From CAZXEU01 sp964639665 (GTDB taxonomy: Bacteria; Bacteroidota; Rhodothermia; Rhodothermales; Bin80), in assembly GCA_964639665.1 (NCBI GenBank), contig CAZXEU010000045.1, positions 1 to 64,000 of the forward strand: 64,000 bases of DNA. Direction: 5' to 3'. The position numbers and the translations under genes were made by a program. This document shows, in pieces, positions 1-9,412 of this stretch; positions within the stretch are counted from its first letter, which is position 1, and each line of letters starts with the position of its first letter. Below the pieces are notes generated by a model that was not told where the DNA came from, did not search any database, and was given only the letters and a program-made list of their open reading frames with translations.

Positions 1-2889
1 GCCTGCTGCGAATTCCCTGGAAACGCGAAGATCCCAGGTAAAGTACCCGTCGTCGCGACGAAGGGTATTGCGTCGGAGAACGGAGCCGTCGGAGCATATG
101 CGATCCGCTGGCTCGTCGGCACGTAGGTGAGGACTGTCACACTTCGCTGACACCGGCGACGGCGTGAGGATGCGGACTACTTGCGACGCCATGACCCCGC
201 CGGGAAGCGATAGTACGAAGTAGCCATTCAATTGATGGCGCCGGTCACGGCTGGACCAGCCGTACTCGGCCTCCAGGTTTCGCGGATCGGCGTAACGGAA
301 GGTGAACGGGTCCCGCTCGTTGTCGTCGTCGGAGCGATCAAATGCCAACGTGTAATTCACATCGAATGCGTATCCGCGCTCGGCGCCCTGTCCCCGCAGT
401 CCCAGGGTGAGTCCGTGGTACCGCGAGCGCGCGGTGGATTCACCGACGGTCAGCGCATTAATGCCCCCGCCCGACGGGTGCGTGCCCACCCCGAAGGGCG
501 AGCCCAGTATCCCGGCGTTGCGGTCCACGAATCGGAACAGCCCATCTGTGCGGGCATGCTGGTATGAGGCACTCGCGGTCAATGCCTGACTGAGCACCCG
601 GATCAATTCGGCCCCGAAAGACCACGTGCGCGGCAGCTCAAGATTCCGGTCGGCTACGTGAATGTCCGGGAGGAACGGCGCCGTCGACCCGCCGTCGATC
701 TGCTCTGTGATGGCAGGCACCGGCCCGAGAATCGCCGCATCGGCACTGCTGCGAAACAGAATCTGCTGAAAGGCGCCGTTGGTCGTCCGGTACTGGGCAA
801 GGACGAGTCCCGGAATGCGCGCATTGTAGGCTCCGGCATTCAGGCGCACAACGGTCTGGCCGCCGTCCACGTCCCACACCAGCCCCAGGCGGGGCTGGAA
901 ATTGTCGAGATCGTCGGGTATGGTCCCGTCTGAGGGAAAGCGCGAATCGGCCAGATATGGCGCGTAGAATGTCTTGCCTGGATCAATGAAGACATTCGGG
1001 TGCCAGACGCCTTCCCAGCGCACGCCGATATTCAGCGTCAAACGAGGCACTGGCTTCCACGTATCCTGCAGGAAGAATGCCAGCTCGTGGGTGAGCATGC
1101 TCTGGCGTCCCAGGCGCTCGGGAGCAATGCCGGGCACCGTGGCGGACTGCAAATAAGTCAGCACCGGCCCCGTGACCGAGCTTCCCGCCGGACACGCGCC
1201 GGTCGTGCTGTCCGACCCGTCCGAACAGGTCACGTAGCCGCTGCCGTGGGTTGCGAAGCCAATGAAGCCGTCGACACTGCTGAAGATATAGCGACTGTTC
1301 GCAAAACCGATGAACTGCTGGTCCACCGTCGTCCGGTTGTACTCGACGCCGGCCTTGAAGAGATGCACACCGGAAAGGAAGGAAACATTGTCAGCCACCT
1401 GGAGCCGCGTATCGTATCCCGGATCGATGGGCAGGAAGAATGGAAGCCCGAGGCGAAAGCCATCGGCGAAGTCCATGCCTATATCCGGGAAAGGACGTCC
1501 GCCGAGTCGATCGAATTGCGGCGGTGCCGGCACTCGGGCACCCGGAACGAGGGGACCCCGGTACCACCGCGGGCGATGCTCCCCTGCCCACTGCAGCCTA
1601 AGTTCGTTGAAGACGGCGTTGCCGAGGAGGGATCGCACGCTGGCATTCACCGCGTGCGAATAGTCGCGCTCAACTCCGTTGGATGATAGCCCCCATGAAT
1701 CCACGTCGAAGGTGCCGTTGACCTGCTCCGACCACGTGTAATTGTACTTGAGCGAAGCCTGGTGACGCTGGCTCGCGTGGACATCCAGCTTGACGATCAG
1801 CGCGCGCGCGTCATCCGTGCGCTCTATGGGACCGAATTCATTGTCAAAGAGGCCCGGCCAGCGAGACTGGAGAAAGCTCTCCAGCTTGCGCAAATTGCCT
1901 TCGCTCTGCACGATGCGGCTCTGCTGCTTCGTCTCTACGGCATTTTGCTGGTCATACGCCACGAAAAAAAACGTCCGGTCGCGCACGATGGGCCCTCCCA
2001 GAGTGAAACCGAGCTGGCTGCGGCCGAAATCGGGCTCGCCACCGCCGCGAATCGCGGGGTAATGGGCCGAGATCTCGTCCCACTGTCCATAGTAATGGGC
2101 CGTCCCGGCGAAATCGTTCGTACCGGACCGCGTAACCACGTTCACGAATCCACCGGCCGAGCGCCCGAATTCGGCGGTCGCGCCCTGGTTCACTACCACG
2201 ATTTCCTTGATGGCGTCCTGATTGAACGTGAAAGCGGGGCGCTGACCGCCCCGCTGCTCTCCGAAGAACGCATTGTTGAAGTCGGCCCCGTCGACAATGA
2301 AGTTGTTGAAAATGCCCCGCTGGCCGCTGATGTTGAGCTCGTCTCCGTCCGGGCCCTGCGAAATCGACGCCCCGGGGGTCAGCAGCGTGAAGTCGAGGAA
2401 ATTGCGGCCGTTGCTGGGCAGAGCCTCCACTACGACAGCCGACAGACGCTGCGAACTGGTCACATCCTCGCTGTCCAGCTGGATGTCCCGCTCACCGGTA
2501 ACGGTGATACCCTCAAGCTCCGGCGGCGCGAAGCCCAGCGACAGCAGAAGTGTCTCGCCGACGCGAAGCACCAGGCCTTCCCTGCGATCAACCGTGAGTC
2601 CATCGCGCGTGATTGCCGTAACGTCGTAGGTACCAAGAGGCAACAGGGTGCGCGCGAAGGTGCCCTCGGACGTAGTCTGGACCGTCGTGCGAAGGCCGGT
2701 CTCGCGGTGCTCCATGACGATTTCGACGCCCTCTACGGGTACGCCCGCCACGCTCAGCACCACGCCCCGCATCGCCCCCGTCGTCGTTTGCGCCCACGAA
2801 GATTTCGCGCCGGCAGCCAGAAAAGCCGCCGCCGCGAGCGTCGCAGACAGAAGAGCCGCAGCGACCGCCCATCGCAGCGTAGCGGACAC
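1..2889 (-). CDS. TonB-dependent receptor, Oar-like, with N-terminal carboxypeptidase-like domain (3' end missing)
   Basis: Outer-membrane receptor/porin for TonB-driven uptake, probably of sulfated glycan fragments given the sulfatases beside it. The frame is open from the chosen GTG to the left edge (963 codons), so the C-terminal strands lie outside the window. From this GTG the protein starts with a signal peptide (residues 1-34, ending near SSWAQ), then a CarboxypepD_reg-like beta domain (about 38-120), then a plug domain with NGRNFLDFTLLTPG, FIVDGADFNN and AEFGRSAGGFVNVVTRSGTN, a pattern typical of Oar-like receptors. The rest reads as beta-barrel. An in-frame ATG at 2994 would add 35 residues that do not look like a signal peptide, so I prefer the GTG. 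No SusD-like partner is visible. Substrate is inferred only from neighbours. Confidence 0.88.
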   Translation of the reverse strand, partial: MSATLRWAVAAALLSATLAAAAFLAAGAKSSWAQTTTGAMRGVVLSVAGVPVEGVEIVMEHRETGLRTTVQTTSEGTFARTLLPLGTYDVTAITRDGLTVDRREGLVLRVGETLLLSLGFAPPELEGITVTGERDIQLDSEDVTSSQRLSAVVVEALPSNGRNFLDFTLLTPGASISQGPDGDELNISGQRGIFNNFIVDGADFNNAFFGEQRGGQRPAFTFNQDAIKEIVVVNQGATAEFGRSAGGFVNVVTRSGTNDFAGTAHYYGQWDEISAHYPAIRGGGEPDFGRSQLGFTLGGPIVRDRTFFFVAYDQQNAVETKQQSRIVQSEGNLRKLESFLQSRWPGLFDNEFGPIERTDDARALIVKLDVHASQRHQASLKYNYTWSEQVNGTFDVDSWGLSSNGVERDYSHAVNASVRSLLGNAVFNELRLQWAGEHRPRWYRGPLVPGARVPAPPQFDRLGGRPFPDIGMDFADGFRLGLPFFLPIDPGYDTRLQVADNVSFLSGVHLFKAGVEYNRTTVDQQFIGFANSRYIFSSVDGFIGFATHGSGYVTCSDGSDSTTGACPAGSSVTGPVLTYLQSATVPGIAPERLGRQSMLTHELAFFLQDTWKPVPRLTLNIGVRWEGVWHPNVFIDPGKTFYAPYLADSRFPSDGTIPDDLDNFQPRLGLVWDVDGGQTVVRLNAGAYNARIPGLVLAQYRTTNGAFQQILFRSSADAAILGPVPAITEQIDGGSTAPFLPDIHVADRNLELPRTWSFGAELIRVLSQALTASASYQHARTDGLFRFVDRNAGILGSPFGVGTHPSGGGINALTVGESTARSRYHGLTLGLRGQGAERGYAFDVNYTLAFDRSDDDNERDPFTFRYADPRNLEAEYGWSSRDRRHQLNGYFVLSLPGGVMASQVVRILTPSPVSAKCDSPHLRADEPADRICSDGSVLRRNTLRRDDGYFTWDLRVSREFAAG

Positions 2890-3028
2890 GCAAAAGCGGC
2901 GCCGGCCCGGATCTGCGGGATGCCAATCCGAACGCGAGCGCCAGGCACCGTGCCTCCCTCCTGCGCTCTGTTTCGGGACCCGGAAATACTCCATGGACCT
3001 CGACACAGACTCAGATCGATCGCGCGAA

Positions 3029-4750
3029 TTACCCGTCCATTCGGTGCACATACAGGAAATAAGCTCCCCTTTCCGAGCCGTCCGCCAGCGTCAGCCAGCT
3101 CTGGATGGTGGCCGGACCCGCCTCAAGCTCCGTGGTAAAGACTGCCTTCGTGTCTTCAGGCGCCACGGACTGCTCGAACGAGAGGGAGTCGATTTGCAGT
3201 CTTGCTGACACCGCCTCCAGCGTACTGTCCAGGTGTGCCGGCCAGCGGCGAAGCTCGAAGCTGTACGTGCCCGGTTGTGTCACATCCACCGCCCAGTGAC
3301 CGTTGCCCATCATGCCTCCTTCCACCTGGCGGTGATTCCACACGGACTGGCTCTGGTTCGTGACGTGCCAGTCGTGCGGATTGAGTTGTAAGGGATTCTC
3401 CGCATCGGAGCCAATGCCGATGCGAACCACGTCGCCGAAAACGGTGCTGAGGCTCGTCCACCAGCCCTCATAGGCCGCCCTAAGGCTGTCCACAACCGAC
3501 GGATGACGATCCGCCAGGTCCAGGCTTTGGCCAGGATCCGCTTCAATGTTGTACAACTCGTCCCTGTTAACCAGCCGCCAACGCTCGGTCATCACGGCGG
3601 ACTTGCGCCACTTTATCGGGTCAGGAACACGCTGCGAGTGCACGAAAAGCGTACGCTCGTCCATCCCGGAGCCGTACATGAGCGGCGCCAGACTAACGCC
3701 ATCCAGGGGTGCGCCCTCCAGCAGTGACAATCCGGTGAGCTCCACAAGCGTCGGCAGCACATCAATGTGCGCGGTAAGCGCATCGATATCTCTCCCTGCG
3801 GGTAGCCGGCCGGCCGGCCATCGGATCAGGAAGGGCACGCGGTGGCCGCCATCGTATTCCGATCCCTTGCCTGCCCGCATGCCTGCATTGAATCCATCCC
3901 ACGTGCCTTCCTCCCCTCGCCAGTTGGACCAGCCCTCGGCTGAGCCGTTGTCCGTCATGAAAATCAGGATGGTGTTGTCCCTAAGGCCCAGCTCGTCCAT
4001 CCTAGAAACGAGGCGTCCCATGTTGTCATCGATATTGGTAACCATGCCGAGAAAGCGGGCCATGATGTCGCTGACTCCTCGTTCCCGGTACGGTGCCGCG
4101 TAGCGCTCCTCCACGAAATACGGTCCGTGGGGCGCGTTCGTGGCCAGGTACAGGAAGAACGGTGCCTCCCGGTGTCGCTCAATAAAGGCGACGGCATCGT
4201 CAAACCAGACATCCGTCACGTAGCCCGATGCTTGTTCCGGCTCGCCGTTTCTGAGATAGACATCATCGAAGTAGTCGTTGCCAAAGTAATCCGGTCCCTG
4301 CCCCACGCCCCCCGCCGGGTGATAGAAGGCCTCCTCAAAACCTTGGTCCTGGGGCCGAAGCGGATAATTGTCACCCAGGTGCCATTTGCCCACCATCCCC
4401 GTGCGATAGCCAGCATCGCGAAATACCTCGGCCAGCGTGATTTCTTCCGGATTCATGAGCGAGCGGCCCATGATGGTGTGCCACACGCCGGTGCGCGTCG
4501 AATAGCGCCCGGAAAGCAGCGCCGAGCGCGTCGGCGAACACGTGGGGTCCACGTGAAAGTCCGTAAGGCGCACGCTCTCCGCATGCAGCCTGTCGAGCAC
4601 GGGCGTGCTGATCATGGGATTGCCGTGCGCGGCAATATCTCCGTAGCCCTGGTCATCGGTAATGACCAGAATTACATTCGGCGGCACCGGCTGCGCGCAG
4701 GAGGAGATGAGCAGCAGCACGAGGCAAATGGCGGGGGCGTTGTACGTCAT
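3029..4750 (-). CDS. Type I sulfatase lipoprotein (CSPTR)
   Basis: Formylglycine-dependent sulfatase of the alkaline-phosphatase fold, 573 residues, expected to remove sulfate esters from a polysaccharide or its oligosaccharides outside the cytoplasm. The start chosen is the ATG giving MTYNAPAICLVLLLISSC, a lipoprotein signal with Cys18. Metal-binding DD at 32-33, the maturation motif C71-S-P-T-R followed by ALLSGR, a GKWHLGD motif and a TDNGSAEG motif are all present. The C-terminal part is longer than a minimal sulfatase and carries an extra beta-rich segment. It begins 4 bp after the stop of the SGNH/PVC dehydrogenase gene and is followed by the TonB receptor, so these look co-transcribed. 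Substrate class cannot be read from the sequence. Confidence 0.93.
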   Translation of the reverse strand: MTYNAPAICLVLLLISSCAQPVPPNVILVITDDQGYGDIAAHGNPMISTPVLDRLHAESVRLTDFHVDPTCSPTRSALLSGRYSTRTGVWHTIMGRSLMNPEEITLAEVFRDAGYRTGMVGKWHLGDNYPLRPQDQGFEEAFYHPAGGVGQGPDYFGNDYFDDVYLRNGEPEQASGYVTDVWFDDAVAFIERHREAPFFLYLATNAPHGPYFVEERYAAPYRERGVSDIMARFLGMVTNIDDNMGRLVSRMDELGLRDNTILIFMTDNGSAEGWSNWRGEEGTWDGFNAGMRAGKGSEYDGGHRVPFLIRWPAGRLPAGRDIDALTAHIDVLPTLVELTGLSLLEGAPLDGVSLAPLMYGSGMDERTLFVHSQRVPDPIKWRKSAVMTERWRLVNRDELYNIEADPGQSLDLADRHPSVVDSLRAAYEGWWTSLSTVFGDVVRIGIGSDAENPLQLNPHDWHVTNQSQSVWNHRQVEGGMMGNGHWAVDVTQPGTYSFELRRWPAHLDSTLEAVSARLQIDSLSFEQSVAPEDTKAVFTTELEAGPATIQSWLTLADGSERGAYFLYVHRMDG

Positions 4751-4754
4751 GACG

Positions 4755-7700
4755 TTACAGGTCGGCAAGTTCGGCCGCCGTATAGAAACCTTCGCGCCCT
4801 GCCGTAGCTTCCCTGACTGCCGCCACTTCGTCCGGCGTGACGACGGATGCGTCGTTGCCGAAGGCATTGCGCACATAGGTCAGGACTGCGGCCATCTCTT
4901 CGTCGGTGAGCAGGTTTCTGAATGGCGTCATGGGCACGAGCCCTGGGTATTCCTGCTCCAGAACCGTGTGTGGCCCAACGAGTCCATCCAGCGTCAGGCG
5001 TATGAGCCGCTCTTTGGGTCCCAGCGTCCAGTCCGTATGCGCGAGCGGCGGAAACCCGGCGGCGGGCAGTCCTGCACCGTCCGATCCGTGGCATGTTGCA
5101 CAGTAGCCGTCACGGCGGTAGATCTCCCTGCCACTTACGTACTGGTCAAGTGCCGCTCCTTCGAGCGCAGGGACTTCCTCACTGCTTCCGGACTGCACTC
5201 CCTCGCCGTTCAGGTGCGAGAGCGCCGTGACGGCCACATTTGCCAACCACTTGTCCAGCGGCTGATTCATGGCTTCCGTCACAATCGGAACACCTTCTTC
5301 CCACGTCAGCCAGGACGCCGCAACCAAGGCCTCCAGGCGCACCCTGCCGTGCGGATCCCGCGCGGCCGCAAACATCAGACTCTGCTGGTCCGCGACTTGG
5401 TGCCCCATGTAGCGGAGCACGCGTACGGCAGCCGCCCGGACGCGATAGTCACGGGCCTGCAGCAGCTGGCGCAAGAGCGCGTCATCCACCCTGTTGTGAC
5501 CCCAGCTTACCCAGAGTGCCTCAAGAAGCTGGTGCTCATAGCCGTCATCAGCCGGATCAAGCGACGCTGTCCAGCGCGTCAGGAAGGACAGGACTTCGTC
5601 CGCATCGCGGCCTCGCAATTCCCGGCGGGTCCGGTACCGCGTCCGGTACTCCGGAAGCTTCAGGTTGTCGAAGAGCTGCTCAACGGAGGCCCCGGCCACA
5701 GGTGCCGGCTCCACCAGGGGGCGTGAAGGATAGGTAACGCGGTAGATACGCCCGTGCGAGTGGTCCCGCAGGGGATCACGGGCATTGTGCTGCATGTGCC
5801 CGATCAGAATGTTGTGCCAGTCCACAAAGTAGAGCGAGCCGTCCGGCGCGAACTCCATGTCGACAGGCCGAAAATTGCCATCGGCGCCCTGTACCAGGTC
5901 CTGCCGGTGGCGGCTCACATAGCCCGTCCCGTCGTCGTCCAGGACATGTTGTTTCATGCCCAGAAATCCGATCGTGTTGTTGACGAGCAGATCGCCTTGC
6001 GCTTCATCCGGAAAATGGCGGCTTGAGACAAACTCCAGCCCGGCAGTCGGCCGGACGCGATGGGCATCCTCGATCAGGTTATAGGACTTGTGTGTGGCAA
6101 AGCCGTAGCGCGGCTTTATGGTGCCGGGCGTCATCCACCGGACATCCGGCCCGGATGTCTCGGCAAAGAAGACCTGCCCCCAGTCATCGAATGCGATGCC
6201 CCACGGATTTGGAATCGCAAGCTGGGCCGTCCGCTCCAGATGCCGCCGCTGCGGATTGTAGCGATAGAAGCCCCCGTTGGTGCCGCGCACGGGGCCGTAG
6301 GAAGTCTCGACATTGGAGTGCAGAAACACGCCTTCCCCCATGTAGATGGCACCGGAGGGATCCGTAGTGAAGGCGCTGATTACATGATGGGTGTCGTGGT
6401 CATCAAAGCCGCTAAGCACGATCTGCCGCGTATCGGCCCGGTCGTCGCCGTCCGTATCAGAGAGCAGCACGAGATTCGTGCCCTGGCTTACGTATACGCC
6501 CTCCGGGGCAAATTCAAAGCCCATCGGTAGATGAAGGCTGTCGGCCCACGTGATATGCCGGTCGGCCCGGCCATCGCCGTCCGTGTCTTCCAGGATGATA
6601 AGCTTGTCATTGGGATGCGCATCTCCCGGACGGTAGTGCGGGTAACTTGGCGCGGTTGATACCCATAGTCGGCCGCGATTGTCGAAGGACATCTGGACCG
6701 GATTGGCCAGCTCCTCGATTTCCTGCTCGGAAGCGAAGAGCTCTATGCGGTAGCCGGGCGCTGCCGTCAGGCTGCCAACGGCCTCATTTCCGTAAAGGTA
6801 CCGCAGGTCTGCATTCTCCTGGCCGGGCTGGTAGTTGGTCTCCACGGCCGGAAGCGCCTGGGTTCTCGTGTCGGCCTCTGCAAGATCATAGGTCTCTGCG
6901 CGCGCCGCCATCCATATGGCGGTGTCGCGCGCGGCCGTCATCTGCCTGATCTTCGCCAATTCTGCCGGATAGTTGTCCGGACCGAACGGATTGTACCTGC
7001 GGCCAAATACGTGCACGCCGTTGGGAATCTTGAAATCGTTGTGCCAGAGCCAGTTCTTTTCCATCACGGCGACATGCACAGCCGCCCGAAGGGATGCGGC
7101 CACAGGCTCGGCAGGGCCGAAGATCTCGTCTGCAAGAAACGGCGCAAGCCGCCCGTAGCCTGCATCGGTCAGCTGCGAGCCGTCGATGGTAAGCGGCACT
7201 GCGGCAGCGCGCTGCCACCTGCGACTTGCCGAGTACGCGTCCACAAATAGCACGCCTGAGCGATCCGCGACGCGCTGCATCGCTTCCGCGTACAGCGCCA
7301 GCCTGGCATTTTCCCGCTTGCCGTCCGGCAGATCATGCCGGTCTGACAGGTCTTCAAAGGCAATGGGAGATACCAGAGCCAGCCGGGGCGCAACGCGTCC
7401 GTTGTAGCGCTGCGAAAGCGTGTGCCGGACAAAGGCCTCAAGCTCCTCTTCATAGCGCTGAATAGCCTCCTCGCCGCGGAACGATTCACTGTAGCCAAAG
7501 AAGGCGATGATGATATCGGCACCGAGCCGTGTCAGCCATTCGTCCGGCGTTTCGAAATGTCCCCGGCTTCCCGACGGCTGCGCCAGCTCCGTGTAAAAGG
7601 TGTCGGCTCCGGGAAAGGCCCACGGCGATTCCCGCCCCGGATGTGGCCGAAAGCCCGGCGTATTGCCCCCGTCGCCCATGTTCCGGATGAATAGCAGACT

Positions 7701-7889
7701 GTCCGGGTATCGCACATGGAGTTCCGCTTCAAAATGCCCGAAATTCATCATGCGCGAGGCCAGATTGTTGCCTATAAGCACGATGTGATCTCCGGCTTCG
7801 AGAGGCAGAGGCGGCGCGGCATCACGCGTGCAACGCAGCGACAGAGGAAGCAGGAGCGCGAGCGCAACAGCCGCGCTCGGAAACGACAC
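4755..7889 (-). CDS. SGNH hydrolase-PVC-type dehydrogenase-HEAT-cytochrome c fusion
   Basis: Large secreted multidomain protein of about 1,044 residues. Order of domains: signal/anchor segment (VALALLLPLSL), SGNH/GDSL-like domain starting GDHIVLIGNNLASRMM, a six-bladed propeller of the 'PVC-type membrane-bound dehydrogenase' family with repeated DTDGDGRAD-like calcium motifs, a HEAT-like helical stretch, and a C-terminal cytochrome c domain with CATCH (about residues 930-934) and a possible Met ligand in PMTPF. Family knowledge suggests periplasmic oxidation of a sugar or polyol with electrons passed to the heme. The start is uncertain: GTG at 7889 is used, with GTG 7916 and TTG 7967 also in frame. 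It heads a minus-strand unit with a sulfatase and TonB receptor and diverges from the sulfatase at 8045. Confidence 0.87.
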   Translation of the reverse strand: MSFPSAAVALALLLPLSLRCTRDAAPPLPLEAGDHIVLIGNNLASRMMNFGHFEAELHVRYPDSLLFIRNMGDGGNTPGFRPHPGRESPWAFPGADTFYTELAQPSGSRGHFETPDEWLTRLGADIIIAFFGYSESFRGEEAIQRYEEELEAFVRHTLSQRYNGRVAPRLALVSPIAFEDLSDRHDLPDGKRENARLALYAEAMQRVADRSGVLFVDAYSASRRWQRAAAVPLTIDGSQLTDAGYGRLAPFLADEIFGPAEPVAASLRAAVHVAVMEKNWLWHNDFKIPNGVHVFGRRYNPFGPDNYPAELAKIRQMTAARDTAIWMAARAETYDLAEADTRTQALPAVETNYQPGQENADLRYLYGNEAVGSLTAAPGYRIELFASEQEIEELANPVQMSFDNRGRLWVSTAPSYPHYRPGDAHPNDKLIILEDTDGDGRADRHITWADSLHLPMGFEFAPEGVYVSQGTNLVLLSDTDGDDRADTRQIVLSGFDDHDTHHVISAFTTDPSGAIYMGEGVFLHSNVETSYGPVRGTNGGFYRYNPQRRHLERTAQLAIPNPWGIAFDDWGQVFFAETSGPDVRWMTPGTIKPRYGFATHKSYNLIEDAHRVRPTAGLEFVSSRHFPDEAQGDLLVNNTIGFLGMKQHVLDDDGTGYVSRHRQDLVQGADGNFRPVDMEFAPDGSLYFVDWHNILIGHMQHNARDPLRDHSHGRIYRVTYPSRPLVEPAPVAGASVEQLFDNLKLPEYRTRYRTRRELRGRDADEVLSFLTRWTASLDPADDGYEHQLLEALWVSWGHNRVDDALLRQLLQARDYRVRAAAVRVLRYMGHQVADQQSLMFAAARDPHGRVRLEALVAASWLTWEEGVPIVTEAMNQPLDKWLANVAVTALSHLNGEGVQSGSSEEVPALEGAALDQYVSGREIYRRDGYCATCHGSDGAGLPAAGFPPLAHTDWTLGPKERLIRLTLDGLVGPHTVLEQEYPGLVPMTPFRNLLTDEEMAAVLTYVRNAFGNDASVVTPDEVAAVREATAGREGFYTAAELADL

Positions 7890-8044
7890 CTTTGGTTGGC
7901 AGCAACTATTTTTCACGGTCGAACAGGCGTTTGGAACGGACCTAAACGTACGCCGAAGCGCCGCCAAAAACTAGCACCCTTGCGCGGCTTCCGCACAGCG
8001 CCTGTTTTCGCCCCTGGTACTTTTCGTAATCTAACCCTCGATCC

Positions 8045-9403
8045 GTGCTGCTAAACAGACGCTCCTTCCTTCACGGCCTGAGTCTGGGGCTTGCGGGCGC
8101 TGCCAGCGCCGGCCGGCGCGCCAGTCCAAACTTTGTCATTTACGTCGTCGACGATCTGGGGTCCACGGACGCAGGTTGCTACGGTAATCCGGTTATCCGG
8201 ACGCCCGGACTGGACATGCTCGCGGAAAGCGGTACGCGATTTACGCACGCGTTTTGCACCACCGCTTCCTGCAGCGCGAGCCGGTCGGTCCTTCTGAGCG
8301 GTCAGCACAACCATGCTACCGGGCAGTATGGGCACATGCACAGCTTTCACCACTTCATCTCCTTTGCGGACCTGAAGACGCTGCCCGTACTGCTCGGCGA
8401 AGCCGGATACCACACGGTGCGTGCCGGGAAGTACCACGTCGCGCCGGAGTCCGTATACAGATTCATTGAGCAGGTGCCTGCGGAAGGCGCATCTCCGTCC
8501 GAAATGGCTGAACGCTGCGGCAGCATCTTCCAACGCCGCGACAGCAGCAAGCCCTTTCTTCTCTACTTCTGCACGACCGAACCTCACAGGCCGTTCCGGC
8601 GCGGCGGAAGCGATCCCGTTTCTGCCGACGACGTCATAGTGCCGCCATATCTGCCGGATATTGCCGAATGCAGGGAGGAGCTCGCTCTGTATTACATGTC
8701 CGTCCAGCGTGCGGACGCAGGCCTGCTTAGGCTGCTGGAGCTACTACGGGAATCAGGTCGATGGGACGACACCGTGGTGGTGTTTGTCTCCGACAACGGC
8801 ATCGCATTCCCGGGCGCCAAGACCACGCTTTACGAACCGGGTATGCGGTTACCGCTGGTGATGCGCATCCCGGGACTGCCGGAAGGCCGCATTTGCGATG
8901 CCATGGTCTCGTGGGCGGATCTTGCGCCAACGCTTTTGGACCTGGCTGGCATACCGATTGACGCCGCCGCATTTCATGGGCGATCGTTCCGCCAGGCCAT
9001 GCTTGAGGACAATCCCCGGGACTGGGACGAGGTCTTCGCATCGCACACGTTTCACGAGATCACCATGTACTATCCCATGCGCGTGGTCCGTGATCGCAGA
9101 TACAAGCTCATATGGAATATCGCTCACGGGCTGTCTTATCCCTTCGCGTCGGACTTGTGGGCCTCCCGGACCTGGCGCGCTGTCATCGATCAGGGCCTGG
9201 AAACGTACGGCCAGCGCTCCGTGGCAAGTTACCTGCACAGGCCGCCCTTCGAACTCTATGACCTGGAGGCGGACGAGCATGAAGTGCACAACCTGGCCGT
9301 CGACCCTGGCCATGAGAGCCTGCTTGAAGCCATGAAGGAGAGGCTTCGAGCCCATCAGGAACGCACATCGGATCCCTGGATAGTGAAATGGTCTTATGAA
9401 TAG
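8045..9403 (+). CDS. Sulfatase, N-sulfoglucosamine-sulfohydrolase-like, with CxAxR motif
   Basis: Type I sulfatase of 452 residues. It starts with GTG and has a twin-arginine-like leader (NRRSFLHGLSLGLAGAASA), so export by Tat is likely. Metal-binding D36-D37, the maturation site C76-S-A-S-R followed by SVLLSGQ, AGKYHV, TTEPHRPF and VSDNGIAFPGAK fit the family related to heparan N-sulfatase. The oddity is Ala at the position that is Pro in the usual CxPxR site; the other three sulfatases here keep Pro. The next sulfatase begins right after its stop codon, so the two are translationally close. Divergent from the SGNH/PVC gene with a short shared upstream region. Function as a sulfatase is likely, but substrate is unknown. 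Confidence 0.9.
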   Translation: MLLNRRSFLHGLSLGLAGAASAGRRASPNFVIYVVDDLGSTDAGCYGNPVIRTPGLDMLAESGTRFTHAFCTTASCSASRSVLLSGQHNHATGQYGHMHSFHHFISFADLKTLPVLLGEAGYHTVRAGKYHVAPESVYRFIEQVPAEGASPSEMAERCGSIFQRRDSSKPFLLYFCTTEPHRPFRRGGSDPVSADDVIVPPYLPDIAECREELALYYMSVQRADAGLLRLLELLRESGRWDDTVVVFVSDNGIAFPGAKTTLYEPGMRLPLVMRIPGLPEGRICDAMVSWADLAPTLLDLAGIPIDAAAFHGRSFRQAMLEDNPRDWDEVFASHTFHEITMYYPMRVVRDRRYKLIWNIAHGLSYPFASDLWASRTWRAVIDQGLETYGQRSVASYLHRPPFELYDLEADEHEVHNLAVDPGHESLLEAMKERLRAHQERTSDPWIVKWSYE

Positions 9404-9412
9404 GTGTACACA

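Noticed and set aside
1762..3138. Long plus-strand open frame of 458 codons
   Set aside because: It lies antisense to the TonB receptor, whose minus-strand frame has clear plug and carboxypeptidase-like motifs; the plus frame has none.
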